The notes under the pieces are model-generated. The model had not been told where the DNA came from, ran no database searches, and was given only the letters and a program-made list of their open reading frames with translations. Shown one piece after another: positions 26,876-35,971 of a stretch of 64,000 bases of DNA (positions are counted from its first letter, which is position 1; each line of letters starts with the position of its first letter). The position numbers and the translations under genes were made by a program. This DNA is from Burkholderia cepacia (GTDB taxonomy: Bacteria > Pseudomonadota > Gammaproteobacteria > Burkholderiales > Burkholderiaceae). The DNA is taken from positions 2,790,001 to 2,854,000 of the forward strand of contig NZ_CP013443.1 in NCBI RefSeq assembly GCF_001718835.1, in the 5' to 3' direction.

Positions 26876-27477
26876 CACCCGGCCCCCGACGGGCGCAGAG
26901 CGTCGCCATATGCTTCGACATGCCGCCACAGCGCCGGCAGCATGCATTCGGTGACCATCAACGGCTTGCCGTGACGCTGGAACACCGACCGCCGCGCAGC
27001 AAACGCATGCGGCGCGCGCGCGCCCGCGCCCAGCGCATGCGTCGCCAGCGCATACAGCGGATGGCCGGCGATCACGCGCCGGCTGACGAGCGCAGAACGT
27101 TCGACCTGCGGATCGCTGTACAGCAGCTCGGCCAGCGGCCGCGTGCGCAGCCGCCGCATCGCCTGCCACACGCCCTTGCTGGCCGCCAGCGGCGCGATGC
27201 TGTGCGCGGCAACAAAAGGCGTACCGTCGACCGACAGGATCACCTCGCGCACCCACATCGGCGCGCGCGGCGAACTGGCGAGCGCGTCCGGCTCGTCGAA
27301 CCACGGGCAGTCGACGGCCTCGCGCGTCACGCGCACGTTCACGCGGCCGAGCCGCGCGAGGTGCGCGGTCAGCGATCCGCCGCGCGTCAGCCAGTCGCGC
27401 TGGTCGAGCGTGCAGCCAGGCCGCGGCGTCTCGCGCCAGCCGGCCTGCCCGCCGTCGAATCGCAGGCGCGTGTTCAC
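26875..27477 (-). CDS. ubiC: Chorismate pyruvate-lyase UbiC
   Basis: The first committed step of ubiquinone synthesis: chorismate to 4-hydroxybenzoate plus pyruvate. From the GTG at 27477 it is 200 aa. Family features include DWLTRGGSLTAHL, VTREAVDCPWFDEPDAL, WVREVILSVDGTPFVAAHS and an Arg-rich RRSVFQRHGKPLMVTECMLPA ending with the conserved Glu. The GTG start is chosen because it overlaps the htpG stop (GTGA) and matches the UbiC N-terminus; a longer frame upstream is just the htpG shadow. It overlaps the glycosylase gene at its 3' end. Confidence 0.9.
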   Translation of the reverse strand: MNTRLRFDGGQAGWRETPRPGCTLDQRDWLTRGGSLTAHLARLGRVNVRVTREAVDCPWFDEPDALASSPRAPMWVREVILSVDGTPFVAAHSIAPLAASKGVWQAMRRLRTRPLAELLYSDPQVERSALVSRRVIAGHPLYALATHALGAGARAPHAFAARRSVFQRHGKPLMVTECMLPALWRHVEAYGDALRPSGAG

Positions 27478-29372
27478 GCGGCGCGCGACAGCAGCAGCGC
27501 GTTGGTCCGCTTCACGAAGCTCGCCGGATCGTCGAGCATGCCGCCTTCGGCCAGCAGCGCCTGATCGAACAACAGGTGGGCCCAGTCGCCGAAATCGGCG
27601 CTGTCGGCCTTCAGTTGCTTCACGAGCGCGTGCTCCGGGTTGATCTCGAGGATCGGCTGCATCGCCGGCGCATTCTGGCCGGCCGCCTTCAGCATCCGCT
27701 GCAGGTAGCCGCTCATGTCGTTGTCGTCGGCGACGAGGCACGACGGCGAATCGGTCAGGCGGAACGTGACGCGCACTTCCTTCACCTTGTCGCCGAGCGC
27801 TTCCTTCATCTTCTCGACGACGGGCTTGATCGCCTCGCCCGCTTCTTCCTGCGCCTTCTTCTCTTCGTCGTTCAGCTCGCCGAGGTCGAGATCGCCGCGT
27901 GCCACGCTCGCGAGCGGCTTGCCGTCGAATTCATGCAGGAACGACAGCATCCATTCGTCGACGCGGTCGGTCAGCAGCAGCACCTCGACGCCCTTCTTGC
28001 GGAACACTTCCAGGTGCGGGCTGTTCTTCGCGGCCTGCCACGTATCGGCCGTCACGTAGTAGATCTTGCTCTGCTCGGGCTTCATGCGCGACACGTAATC
28101 GGCGAGCGACACGTCCTGCGCGTCGGTGTCGCCGTGCGTCGACGCAAAGCGCAGCAGCTTCGCGATGCGCTCGCGGTTCGCGTGATCCTCGCCGAGGCCT
28201 TCCTTCAGCACCTGGCCGAACGCGCCCCAGAACGTCTTGTACTTCTCCTTGCCGGCATCCTCTTCCGCGTTCGCGAGCTCTTCGAGCATCGACAGCGCGC
28301 GCTTGGTCACGCCTTCGCGGATCGCCTTCACGTCGCGGCTTTCCTGCAGGATTTCGCGCGACACGTTCAGCGGCAGGTCGGCCGAATCGACGACGCCCTT
28401 CACGAAACGCAGGTATTGCGGCAGCAGTTGCTCGGCGTCGTCCATGATGAACACGCGCTTCACGTACAGCTTCAGGCCGCCGCGGTAGTCGCGGTTCCAC
28501 AGGTCGAACGGCGCGTGCGCCGGCACGAACAGCAGTTGCGTGTATTCGCTGCGGCCCTCGACACGGTTATGCGTCCACGTGAGCGGATCCTGGTGGTCGT
28601 GCGCGATGTGCTGGTAGAACTGCGTGTACTGCTCGTCGGTGACGTCGCTCTTCGAACGCGTCCACAGCGCGCTCGCCTGGTTGACGGTCTCGTCCTCGTC
28701 CTTCAGGACCATCTCGCCCTTTTCCTGATCCCACTCTTCCTTCTGCATCAGGATCGGCAGCGCGATGTGATCGGAATACTTCTGGATGATCGACTTCAGG
28801 CGGTGCGACGACAGCAGCTCGTCCTCGCCTTCGCGCAGGTGCAGCGTGATCGTCGTGCCGCGCTGCGCGCGTTCGATCGCGTCGATCGTGAAGTCGCCCT
28901 CGCCCGCGCTTTCCCAGCGCACGGCTTCGTTCGCCGGCAGGCCCGCGCGGCGCGTCTCGACGGTGATCCGGTCGGCGACGATGAAGCCCGAGTAGAAGCC
29001 GACGCCGAACTGGCCGATCAGCGCCGCGTCCTTCTGCTGGTCGCCGGACAGCTTCGTGAAGAATTCCTTGGTACCCGAACGCGCGATCGTGCCGAGATTC
29101 GCGATCGCCTCGTCGCGGCTCATGCCGATGCCGTTGTCCTCGATCGTGATCGTGCGCGCGGCCTTGTCGAAGCCGATGCGGATGCGCAGGTTCGGATCGT
29201 TCTCGTACAGCGCGTTGTCCGCGAGCCCTTCGAAACGCAGCTTGTCGGCCGCGTCGGACGCGTTCGACACCAGTTCGCGCAGGAAGATTTCCTTGTTGCT
29301 GTAGAGCGAATGGATCATCAGGTGGAGAAGTTGCTTGACCTCTGCCTGAAAACTCATCGTTTCGTGTGCCAT
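27474..29372 (-). CDS. htpG: Molecular chaperone HtpG (bacterial Hsp90)
   Basis: A 632-aa ATP-dependent chaperone, full length. The GHKL ATPase domain is clear (ELVSNASDAADKLRFEGL, TIEDNGIGMSRDEAI, IGQFGVGFYSGF). The middle domain has YIRFVKG-like LRFVKGVVDSADLPLNVSRE with the catalytic Arg, and the C-terminal dimerisation part includes SPSCLVADDNDMSGYLQRML. AGAGGAAAC precedes the ATG, and a strong sigma-32 promoter lies upstream. It is the first gene of an overlapping htpG-ubiC-glycosylase operon. Confidence 0.97.
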   Translation of the reverse strand: MAHETMSFQAEVKQLLHLMIHSLYSNKEIFLRELVSNASDAADKLRFEGLADNALYENDPNLRIRIGFDKAARTITIEDNGIGMSRDEAIANLGTIARSGTKEFFTKLSGDQQKDAALIGQFGVGFYSGFIVADRITVETRRAGLPANEAVRWESAGEGDFTIDAIERAQRGTTITLHLREGEDELLSSHRLKSIIQKYSDHIALPILMQKEEWDQEKGEMVLKDEDETVNQASALWTRSKSDVTDEQYTQFYQHIAHDHQDPLTWTHNRVEGRSEYTQLLFVPAHAPFDLWNRDYRGGLKLYVKRVFIMDDAEQLLPQYLRFVKGVVDSADLPLNVSREILQESRDVKAIREGVTKRALSMLEELANAEEDAGKEKYKTFWGAFGQVLKEGLGEDHANRERIAKLLRFASTHGDTDAQDVSLADYVSRMKPEQSKIYYVTADTWQAAKNSPHLEVFRKKGVEVLLLTDRVDEWMLSFLHEFDGKPLASVARGDLDLGELNDEEKKAQEEAGEAIKPVVEKMKEALGDKVKEVRVTFRLTDSPSCLVADDNDMSGYLQRMLKAAGQNAPAMQPILEINPEHALVKQLKADSADFGDWAHLLFDQALLAEGGMLDDPASFVKRTNALLLSRAA

Positions 29373-29438
29373 GGATGCTGTTTCCTCTTACTTGATAAGG
29401 TGCCTCCGGCGCGCGATGCCGGACGGGTCCGCGCGCTC

Positions 29439-29466
29439 ATCTGGGGATGGGCGAGGCAATTTCAAG
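29439..29466 (-). promoter_or_regulatory. Sigma-32 heat-shock promoter of htpG
   Basis: Reading the minus strand, CTTGAAA (29466-29460) is followed after exactly 13 bp by CCCCAGAT (29446-29439). This matches the heat-shock consensus CTTGAAA-N13-CCCCATNT with one mismatch, some 67 bp upstream of the htpG ATG. Confidence 0.85.
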
Positions 29467-29609
29467 GGGGCGTCGGACGATCGCAGCGTGCGGATTGCGA
29501 ATGCGTCACATGCGTGTCGGCCGAACCCCGGCAGCCAAACCGCACAAATTCGAACGAGTCCAATATTTCCACCGCCGGAAATTTGCTTCAATGACGCATG
29601 CGCAGCCGG

Positions 29610-29876
29610 ATGGACGACGACATCATTCAGTGCAGCTTCGAACCCAACGGCCAGCCGACGAGCGCTTTCACGTGCGCGGCAATCTCGGCACCCGCCATTT
29701 TTCGGGCGCGATTCCCATACGGATCGACGCCTGTCCGCTTGCGTGCGGGATGCTGGCCCCGTTCCACCCCGACGACATTATGCCCTCGATCGAGAATCGG
29801 GCGGTCGCGTCGGTTGGCGGCTTGCTAGACGCTGCGCCGGTGATGGCGGAAAACGTCCGCCATTTGACGTAACACA
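29610..29876 (+). pseudogene. Frameshifted, truncated DUF2778 (Tlde1-like) gene
   Basis: The frame from the ATG at 29610 begins MDDDIIQCSFEPNGQPTSAF, typical of DUF2778 proteins. After about 29690 the family match continues in another frame: FFGRDSHTDRRLSACVRDAG, then PVPPRRHYALDRESGGRVGW. It then ends without the C-terminal half that carries the His/Cys active-site motif. DUF2778/Tlde1 proteins are peptidoglycan L,D-transpeptidase or carboxypeptidase-like toxins often exported by T6SS. This copy cannot work. It sits directly upstream of another peptidoglycan-targeting gene. Confidence 0.72.
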
Positions 29877-29998
29877 CACCGCATCGTCGCCTGCGGGTAG
29901 CGCGACAGAAACCCCGGCAGTTCTGGTCCGTCACGGCTCGCGACGTTAAAGCGCGATCCGAATCTGTGCTATGCCACCAATCATGGAGAAAACCGAGT

Positions 29999-30739
29999 AT
30001 GGCTACACCCGCACCACCGAAATCCAGCTACGAGAAATGGCAAGACGGTATTAAATCGGCAACCGGAAATCCAAAATGGCAAATCTACGATTGCGAGTTT
30101 CGGGCAGCGGTAGGTGAGTACAATCGACACCTTGATGGTGTTGCCGGTTATCGTCCATTGGACTGGCAACTAATCAAGGCGATGGCATGGGTCGAGACCG
30201 GCGCCGGCGATCCATTGTGGGCAACCAATCCGATGCAAATCGGCATGTACAACGATCCGGGCCTGGACGCTCTGTTGTCAGGTAAGGAAGGGGGTGATCT
30301 TGTCTTGCCGACGTCTGTCAAATCAACGTTGACTCGCGCCAATGTACGCACCTTGCCCGGTTACAACATTCGTGCTGCCATCGGTTATCTGCTCATGCGC
30401 ATGGCCAATTTCTCAATACAAACCGTACCCGACGCAGATCAACGAACGTACGAAATTACCGTCAAGCCTGGCGATAGTCTAGACAAGATCGCCAAGGAGC
30501 AAGGTTCGACTACGGACACGCTACGCAAGCTCAATCCCGGTATCCGCATATTGCGCCCAGGACAAGTTTTGAAGTATCAGAAGGCAACAATACGCAAAGT
30601 CATCGTGGGCTGGAAGTTATCGTCAACGGCGAACATCGGCCGGCTTTACAACACGAAAGCGCCCGACACTTACGCCAAAAAGCTCGACTATGCGCTGGCG
30701 GCAATTCAGCAGGGCAAGGAGTCGGTATGCACGCCGTGA
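29999..30739 (+). CDS. Lysozyme-like protein with a C-terminal LysM domain (candidate peptidoglycan-hydrolase effector)
   Basis: A 246-aa protein without a signal peptide. Residues 1 to about 130 look like a lysozyme/transglycosylase fold: LIKAMAWVETGAGDP carries a candidate catalytic Glu, and NPMQIGMYNDPG matches the usual motif after it. Residues about 145-195 form a LysM peptidoglycan-binding repeat (YEITVKPGDSLDKIAKEQGS and LRKLNPGIRILRPGQVL). A 50-residue unknown tail follows. The start at 29999 has GGAGA upstream. The next gene, encoding a small secreted protein, overlaps its end by 13 nt. Base composition is clearly lower in GC than the flanks. A cell-wall effector delivered without Sec is a reasonable guess; a prophage or housekeeping hydrolase is possible. 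Confidence 0.72.
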   Translation: MATPAPPKSSYEKWQDGIKSATGNPKWQIYDCEFRAAVGEYNRHLDGVAGYRPLDWQLIKAMAWVETGAGDPLWATNPMQIGMYNDPGLDALLSGKEGGDLVLPTSVKSTLTRANVRTLPGYNIRAAIGYLLMRMANFSIQTVPDADQRTYEITVKPGDSLDKIAKEQGSTTDTLRKLNPGIRILRPGQVLKYQKATIRKVIVGWKLSSTANIGRLYNTKAPDTYAKKLDYALAAIQQGKESVCTP

Positions 30740-31125
30740 GAATTCCGCGGGGGCTTGCTCTTCTTGCAGCGATGCTGGCAAGTGTTGCGCATGCCGGTAA
30801 TCAGCCGCTTACAGGGACTTTCGTCGGCCACGGTCGGCAATGCGACGGCCAGCTTCGCGTGACCGAGAAAACGATCGAATGGCACACGCCTTTTGCCAAT
30901 TGCGCGAAGCGCCCCTATCAAGTGATTGAAAGCGATCTGACGTCGGCCAAACCGAAAATCGCCTACCTGCTGAAAGGACGGGCTTGCGATTTCGGCGTGA
31001 TATCGCTGCTTTTCGACCCGGCCTATCCCGATTACTGGATCGCAAAAGGCTACAGGAATCCGGATGGCTACAAGCACGACAGCGCGGATGCGCTAAGTTG
31101 TAGCGTGGCGCCTTCGGAAAAGTAA
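30727..31125 (+). CDS. Small secreted four-cysteine protein, candidate periplasmic immunity partner
   Basis: A 132-aa protein with a signal peptide (RGLALLAAMLASVAHAGN). The mature part holds four Cys (GRQCDGQ, FANCAKR, GRACDFG, LSCSVA), suggesting two disulfides in the periplasm. AAGGAG precedes its ATG, which lies inside the end of the LysM-protein gene, so the two are co-translated. I do not recognise a named family. The arrangement of a leaderless wall-degrading protein followed by an overlapping periplasmic protein is typical of T6SS effector-immunity pairs, but this is inference. Confidence 0.7.
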   Translation: MHAVRIPRGLALLAAMLASVAHAGNQPLTGTFVGHGRQCDGQLRVTEKTIEWHTPFANCAKRPYQVIESDLTSAKPKIAYLLKGRACDFGVISLLFDPAYPDYWIAKGYRNPDGYKHDSADALSCSVAPSEK

Positions 31126-31241
31126 CGCGTCCGACCTGCCGCTCGGCAGCGAAGTCATCCGAATCCGCTCGAAGCGAGCGCTCCGATCATGGAGCGCCCC
31201 GTTTGAGCGCTTGCCTGCCCCGTCGGCGCGGGGCGCGGACC

Positions 31242-32705
31242 TCATCCCCCCGCCCCGCGCCTTGACACCGCGCCCAGATATTCACCGAGAAACGGCGCCA
31301 GCGCCGGATCGCCGCAGTTCGCGACGTTGAAGCGCATCCACGTCGACGGCGATTGCTGCGGCGAGAACAGGCTGCCCGGCGTCAGCAGAAAGCCGGCCTC
31401 GTGCGCGACCGCCGCGAGCGCGTCGGAATCGACGCCCGTGTCGGCCCACAGGAACATCCCGGCCGCCGGCATCGTGAAGAGGCCGAGCCCCGTGCGCTCG
31501 AGCATCCGCGCGGTCTTGTCGCGCACGCCGTCGAGCCGCGCGCGCAGCCGCTCGACGTGACGCCGGTAATGCCCTTCGGTCAGGATCTTGTAAAGCACGC
31601 GCTCGTTGAGCTCGGGCGTCGTCATCCCGACCAGCATCTTCTGGTCGGTGACCGCCTTCGCGATTTCCGGCGCGCACGCGACATAGCCGACCCGCAGGTT
31701 CGCCGCGAGCGTCTTCGAATAGCTGCCGAGGTAGATCACGCGCTTCAGCTGGTCGAGGCTCGCGAGGCGCGTGGCCGGATAGCTCGGCGGGCACAGGTCG
31801 CCGTAGATGTCGTCCTCGACGACGAGGAAGTCGTACGCCTCCGCGAGCTTCAGGATCCGGAACGCCTGCGCGGCCGACAGCGACGTGCCGGTCGGGTTCT
31901 GCAGCACCGAATTGATCACGAGCATCTTCGGCCGCCACATCTGCACCAGCGTCTCGAGCGCGTCGAGATCGGGGCCGTCCGGCGTGTAAGGCATCCCGAC
32001 GAGTTGCGCGCCCTGCGCCGCGAAGCGGCCGAACATCTGGAACCAGGCCGGATCGCCGACGATCACCGCATCGCCGGGCTTCACGTAGATCCGCGAGATC
32101 AGGTCGATCGCCTGCGTGATCCCCGACACCAGCACGATCTGCTCGGGCTTCACGCCGATCTCCACTTCGGCGAGGCGCGTCTGCAGTTGCTGGCGCAGCG
32201 GCAGGAAGCCCTGCGCGGTGCCGAAGCCGAGCATCTGCGCGCCGGACTGGCGCCCGAGCGCGCGCAGCGCGCCGGTAATCAGTTCGCCGTCGAGCCAGCG
32301 GCCCGGCAGATAGCCGAGACCCGGCCCCTTTTCCGGGCTGACGGTGTGCAGCATGTTGCGCAGCAGCCAGACGACGTCGATCGTGTTGTGCACCGGCGCG
32401 GCCTCGGCGCCGCGCGACGCCGGATCGAGCGGCTGCGGGCCGGCGACCCGCTCGCGCACGTAGAAACCCGAGCCGCGCCGCGAGTCGAGGTAGCCCTGCG
32501 CGACGAGCCGCTCATAGGCCTCGACGACGGTGAAGCGCGATACGCTCTTGTCGAGCGCGAGCTTGCGGATCGACGGCATCCGCATGCCGGGCCGGAACAC
32601 GCGTTCGTCGATGCGCCGCCGCGCCCACTGGACCAGCTGGTCGACAAGCGTGAGCGTGGCCGTATCGTGCGGCACGGGAATCTGATCGAGCGGAACGGTC
32701 GACAT
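31242..32705 (-). CDS. MocR-type regulator (GntR helix-turn-helix fused to aminotransferase fold)
   Basis: A 487-aa protein. Residues 15-85 are a GntR winged helix (RIDERVFRPGMRMPSIRKLA, SRFTVVEAYERLVAQGYL). The rest is a class I aminotransferase fold with the PLP Lys in YLGSYSKTLAANLRVGY and NPTGTSL-like substrate loops. MocR regulators use PLP as an effector-binding cofactor and usually control adjacent genes. It is divergent from a VOC and EamA pair 230 bp away, which are likely targets. Confidence 0.88.
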   Translation of the reverse strand: MSTVPLDQIPVPHDTATLTLVDQLVQWARRRIDERVFRPGMRMPSIRKLALDKSVSRFTVVEAYERLVAQGYLDSRRGSGFYVRERVAGPQPLDPASRGAEAAPVHNTIDVVWLLRNMLHTVSPEKGPGLGYLPGRWLDGELITGALRALGRQSGAQMLGFGTAQGFLPLRQQLQTRLAEVEIGVKPEQIVLVSGITQAIDLISRIYVKPGDAVIVGDPAWFQMFGRFAAQGAQLVGMPYTPDGPDLDALETLVQMWRPKMLVINSVLQNPTGTSLSAAQAFRILKLAEAYDFLVVEDDIYGDLCPPSYPATRLASLDQLKRVIYLGSYSKTLAANLRVGYVACAPEIAKAVTDQKMLVGMTTPELNERVLYKILTEGHYRRHVERLRARLDGVRDKTARMLERTGLGLFTMPAAGMFLWADTGVDSDALAAVAHEAGFLLTPGSLFSPQQSPSTWMRFNVANCGDPALAPFLGEYLGAVSRRGAGG

Positions 32706-32938
32706 GGCAAGGCTCCAACTGTACCGAAGGCAATCGCGCCGATTGTACCGTTACTGTGCCGGTAGCGACGATTACAGTTGATCGGACCATGCGGCGCGCG
32801 GCCGCCGCTGCCGGCGGCGGCGCCTGCCGGACAGGGCCGCCCGCCGGCGCCGCGCAAGCCCGACGCGCCGGCCGGCAGAGCGCCCTGCCACCGCGACACT
32901 TTGACTTTTCCGACTTGCTTTTCCGACCCCCGATCTTC

Positions 32939-33631
32939 ATGGCAGCCCGCTCCCTGACACTCGACCATCTCGTGATCGCCGCGCGCACGCTCGACGAAGG
33001 CGTACGCCATGTCGCCGACGCGCTCGGCATCGAACCGGCCGGCGGCGGCCGCCACCCGCTGATGCGAACCCACAATGCGCTGTTCGGCGTGTGGGGCGGG
33101 CTGTACCTCGAGGTGATCGCGATCGATCCCGATGCGCCGGCGCCGAACGACGGCGCGGAGCCGCCGCGCGCCCGGCTGTTCGCGCTCGACGATCCGGCCA
33201 TGCGCGCGCGGCTCGCGCAAGGCCCGTTTCTCGCGCACTGGGTCGCGCGCGTCGACCGTCCGCGCCAGCTCGCACTGTGGCGGAGCCAGTACCCGGCGCG
33301 CATCGCACCGGTCGTCGCGATGCGGCGCGGCGACCTGAGCTGGGGCCTCACGGTGCCCGACGACGGCGCGTTCCCCGCGTGGCAAGGCGCGGGCGACGGC
33401 CTCGTGCCGTCGCTGATCCAGTGGGACAGCGCACGCCACCCGGCCGAATCGCTGCCGGGCGACGGCGTCGCGCTTAAGGCGCTCAAGGGCGTCCACCCGC
33501 GCGCGGACGCGATCCGCGAGCAGCTCGACTGGCTCGGCGCCGCCCACCTGCTCGACCTCGAAGCCGCCGACGGCCCGCCCGCGCTCGTCGCCGAATTCGA
33601 CACGCCGCAGGGCGCGCGCACGCTGCGCTGA
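32939..33631 (+). CDS. VOC/glyoxalase-like domain protein
   Basis: A 230-aa protein opening LTLDHLVIAARTLDEGVRHV, the start of a Glyoxalase_3-type (VOC) domain with the His metal-ligand position. LMRTHNALFGVWGGLYLEVI and a second half ending ALVAEFDTPQGARTL follow. No catalytic activity can be assigned. The ATG at 32939 is chosen over an upstream frame start at 32756, which would add a Gly/Ala/Arg-rich run. It is 55 bp from the EamA gene and divergent from the MocR gene. Confidence 0.8.
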   Translation: MAARSLTLDHLVIAARTLDEGVRHVADALGIEPAGGGRHPLMRTHNALFGVWGGLYLEVIAIDPDAPAPNDGAEPPRARLFALDDPAMRARLAQGPFLAHWVARVDRPRQLALWRSQYPARIAPVVAMRRGDLSWGLTVPDDGAFPAWQGAGDGLVPSLIQWDSARHPAESLPGDGVALKALKGVHPRADAIREQLDWLGAAHLLDLEAADGPPALVAEFDTPQGARTLR

Positions 33632-33686
33632 GCGCCCCGCTGCCCCGACCCCACCCCAATACCTGCAACACGGAGACACCCATCCC

Positions 33687-34595
33687 ATGAATTCGCGCGA
33701 AACCCGAGGCATGCTGCTCGGCCTCATCGGCGTCATGATCTTCAGCCTGACGCTGCCGATGACGCGTATCGTCGTCTCCGAACTCCATCCGCTGCTCAAC
33801 GGGCTCGGCCGCGCGCTCGCCGCCGCGGTGCCGGCCGGCCTGCTGCTGTGGTGGCGCCGCGAGCCGCTGCCGACCCGCGCGCAACTGAAAAGCCTCGCGA
33901 TCACGTCGGCCGGCGTGATCATCGCGTATCCGGTGTTCTCCGCATGGGCGATGAAATCGGTACCGGCGTCGCACGGCGCGGTGGTCAACGGCCTCCAGCC
34001 GCTGTTCGTCGCGCTGTACGCGGCATGGCTGTCGCACGAGCGGCCGTCGAAGGCGTTCTGGGCCAGCGCGGTGGCCGGCAGCGCGCTCGTGATCGCGTTC
34101 GCGCTGCGCGACGGCGGCGGCACCGTGCAGGCCGGCGACGCGCTGATGCTCGTCGCGGTCGGCATCGGTGCGCTCGGTTATGCGGAAGGCGCGCGCCTCG
34201 CGCGCCAGATCGGCGGCTGGCAGGTGATCTGCTGGGCGCTCGTCGTGTCCGCGCCGTTCCTCGTGCTGCCGGTCGGCTGGCTCGCATGGATGCAGCATGC
34301 CGCGCATCCGGGCCCGCTCGCGCTGCGCACGTGGCTCGCCTTCGGCTACGTGACCCTCTTTTCGCAGTTCATCGGCTTTTTCGCGTGGTACGCGGGGCTC
34401 GCGATGGGCGGCATCGCGCGCGTGGGCCAGGTGCAACTGCTGCAGATTTTCTTCACGATCGCCTTTTCCGCGCTGCTGTTCGGCGAAACGGTCACGTCGT
34501 CCACGTGGCTGTTCGCGGCCGCGGTGATCGCCACCGTGGTGCTCGGGCGCCGCTCGGCGGTCGCCACGGCCCCGCAACCGGCTCGCGCCGGCTGA
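33687..34595 (+). CDS. DMT-family EamA transporter
   Basis: A 302-aa membrane protein with ten predicted helices in two EamA repeats. It begins ETRGMLLGLIGVMIFSLTLP, and the second repeat ends with a VQLLQIFFTIAFSALLFGE motif. GGAG lies upstream of the ATG. It probably forms a unit with the VOC gene under MocR control. Substrate unknown; amino acids or amines would fit a PLP-dependent regulator. Confidence 0.85.
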   Translation: MNSRETRGMLLGLIGVMIFSLTLPMTRIVVSELHPLLNGLGRALAAAVPAGLLLWWRREPLPTRAQLKSLAITSAGVIIAYPVFSAWAMKSVPASHGAVVNGLQPLFVALYAAWLSHERPSKAFWASAVAGSALVIAFALRDGGGTVQAGDALMLVAVGIGALGYAEGARLARQIGGWQVICWALVVSAPFLVLPVGWLAWMQHAAHPGPLALRTWLAFGYVTLFSQFIGFFAWYAGLAMGGIARVGQVQLLQIFFTIAFSALLFGETVTSSTWLFAAAVIATVVLGRRSAVATAPQPARAG

Positions 34596-34747
34596 ACAGG
34601 TGCGCCATAATGGACGTTTTGCCTGATCGGTTTTGCCCACCCGGCCGCGAAGGCTCGATCGCGTTCACGCCTGCCCACCCGGCAGCGTCGAAGCGATTCG
34701 CCCGAACGACCTTTCTTGACTGACCACGATATCCGAACGAGGAGACT

Positions 34748-35929
34748 ATGAATCCGAGCGACCTGCACCCGCCGCACTGGCAGCTTTCCGAACGCGCCCG
34801 CAAGCTGACGAGCTCTGCGATCCGCGAAATCCTGAAGGTCACGGAACGCCCCGAGGTCATCTCGTTCGCCGGCGGCCTGCCCGCCCCCGCGACGTTCCCG
34901 GCCGAACGCATGCGCGCCGCCGCCGATCGCGTGCTGCGCGATGCGCCGGCCGCCGCGCTCCAGTACAGCGCGACCGAAGGCTACCTGCCGCTGCGCGAAT
35001 GGATCGCCGAGCGCTACCGCGTGCGCGTGTCGCAGGTGCTGGTCACCACCGGCTCGCAGCAGGCGCTCGACCTGCTCGGCAAGGCGCTCGTCGATCCGGG
35101 CAGCCCGATCCTCGTCGAAACCCCGACCTACCTCGGCGCGCTGCAGTCGTTCTCGCTGTACGAGCCGCGCTACGTGCAGGTGCCGACCGACGAACAGGGC
35201 CTGCTGCCTGAAGGCCTCACGCCTGAACTCACGCAAGGCGCGCGCCTCTTGTACGCGCAGCCGAACTTCCAGAACCCGACCGGCCGCCGCCTGCCCGTCG
35301 AGCGCCGCCGCGCGCTCGCCGCGTTCGCGCAGTCGAGCCCGTTCCCGGTGCTGGAAGACGATCCGTACGGCGCGCTGAACTACCGCGGCGAGCCGCTGCC
35401 GACGATGCTGTCGATGGCACCCGATCACGTCGTGCACCTCGGCACGTTCTCGAAGGTGCTCGCGCCGGGCCTGCGGATCGGCTACATCATTGCGCCCGAG
35501 GAACTCCACTTCAAGCTCGTGCAGGCCAAGCAGGCCACCGACCTGCACACGCCGACGCTCACGCAGCGCATCGCGCACGAAGTGATCAAGGACGGTTTCC
35601 TCGACGAGCACATCCCGACGATCCGCGAGCTGTACAGCGCGCAGTGCGATGCGATGCTCGGCGCGCTCGAGCGCCACATGCCGGAGGGCGTCACGTGGAA
35701 CCGGCCGGAAGGCGGGATGTTCATCTGGGTGAACCTGCCCGCGCAGATCGACAGCATGAAGCTGCTCGCCGCGGCCGTCGACAACCACGTCGCCTTCGTG
35801 CCGGGCGCGCCGTTCTTCGCGAACGACCCGCAGCAGAACACGCTGCGCCTGTCGTTCGTGACGGTGCCGCCCGAGAAGATCGAGGAAGGCGTCGCTCGCC
35901 TCGGCAAGCTGCTGCGCGAGCGCCTCTGA
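34748..35929 (+). CDS. PLP-dependent aminotransferase (class I, LysN/2-aminoadipate type)
   Basis: A 393-aa enzyme with no regulator domain. Motifs: VISFAGGLPAPATFP at the N-terminus, QYSATEGYLPLREWIAERY, NPTGRRLPVERRRAL, PVLEDDPYGALNYRG with the PLP-binding Asp, and the Schiff-base Lys in LGTFSKVLAPGLRIGYI. This group acts on aromatic, branched or 2-amino-dicarboxylic acids; the exact substrate is unclear. GAGGAG precedes the ATG. The next genes encode RidA, which clears reactive imines made by PLP enzymes, and a PhzF-like isomerase, so the three form a plausible amino-acid degradation operon. Confidence 0.88.
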   Translation: MNPSDLHPPHWQLSERARKLTSSAIREILKVTERPEVISFAGGLPAPATFPAERMRAAADRVLRDAPAAALQYSATEGYLPLREWIAERYRVRVSQVLVTTGSQQALDLLGKALVDPGSPILVETPTYLGALQSFSLYEPRYVQVPTDEQGLLPEGLTPELTQGARLLYAQPNFQNPTGRRLPVERRRALAAFAQSSPFPVLEDDPYGALNYRGEPLPTMLSMAPDHVVHLGTFSKVLAPGLRIGYIIAPEELHFKLVQAKQATDLHTPTLTQRIAHEVIKDGFLDEHIPTIRELYSAQCDAMLGALERHMPEGVTWNRPEGGMFIWVNLPAQIDSMKLLAAAVDNHVAFVPGAPFFANDPQQNTLRLSFVTVPPEKIEEGVARLGKLLRERL

Positions 35930-35971
35930 TCCCCTTTTTCCTGTCACGACTCTCTACGAGGAATCGAATCC

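Noticed and set aside
29371..29949. A 192-codon frame upstream of the LysM gene
   Set aside because: Only its middle matches DUF2778, the remainder is non-coding or overlaps the htpG start; better read as part of a frameshifted pseudogene.
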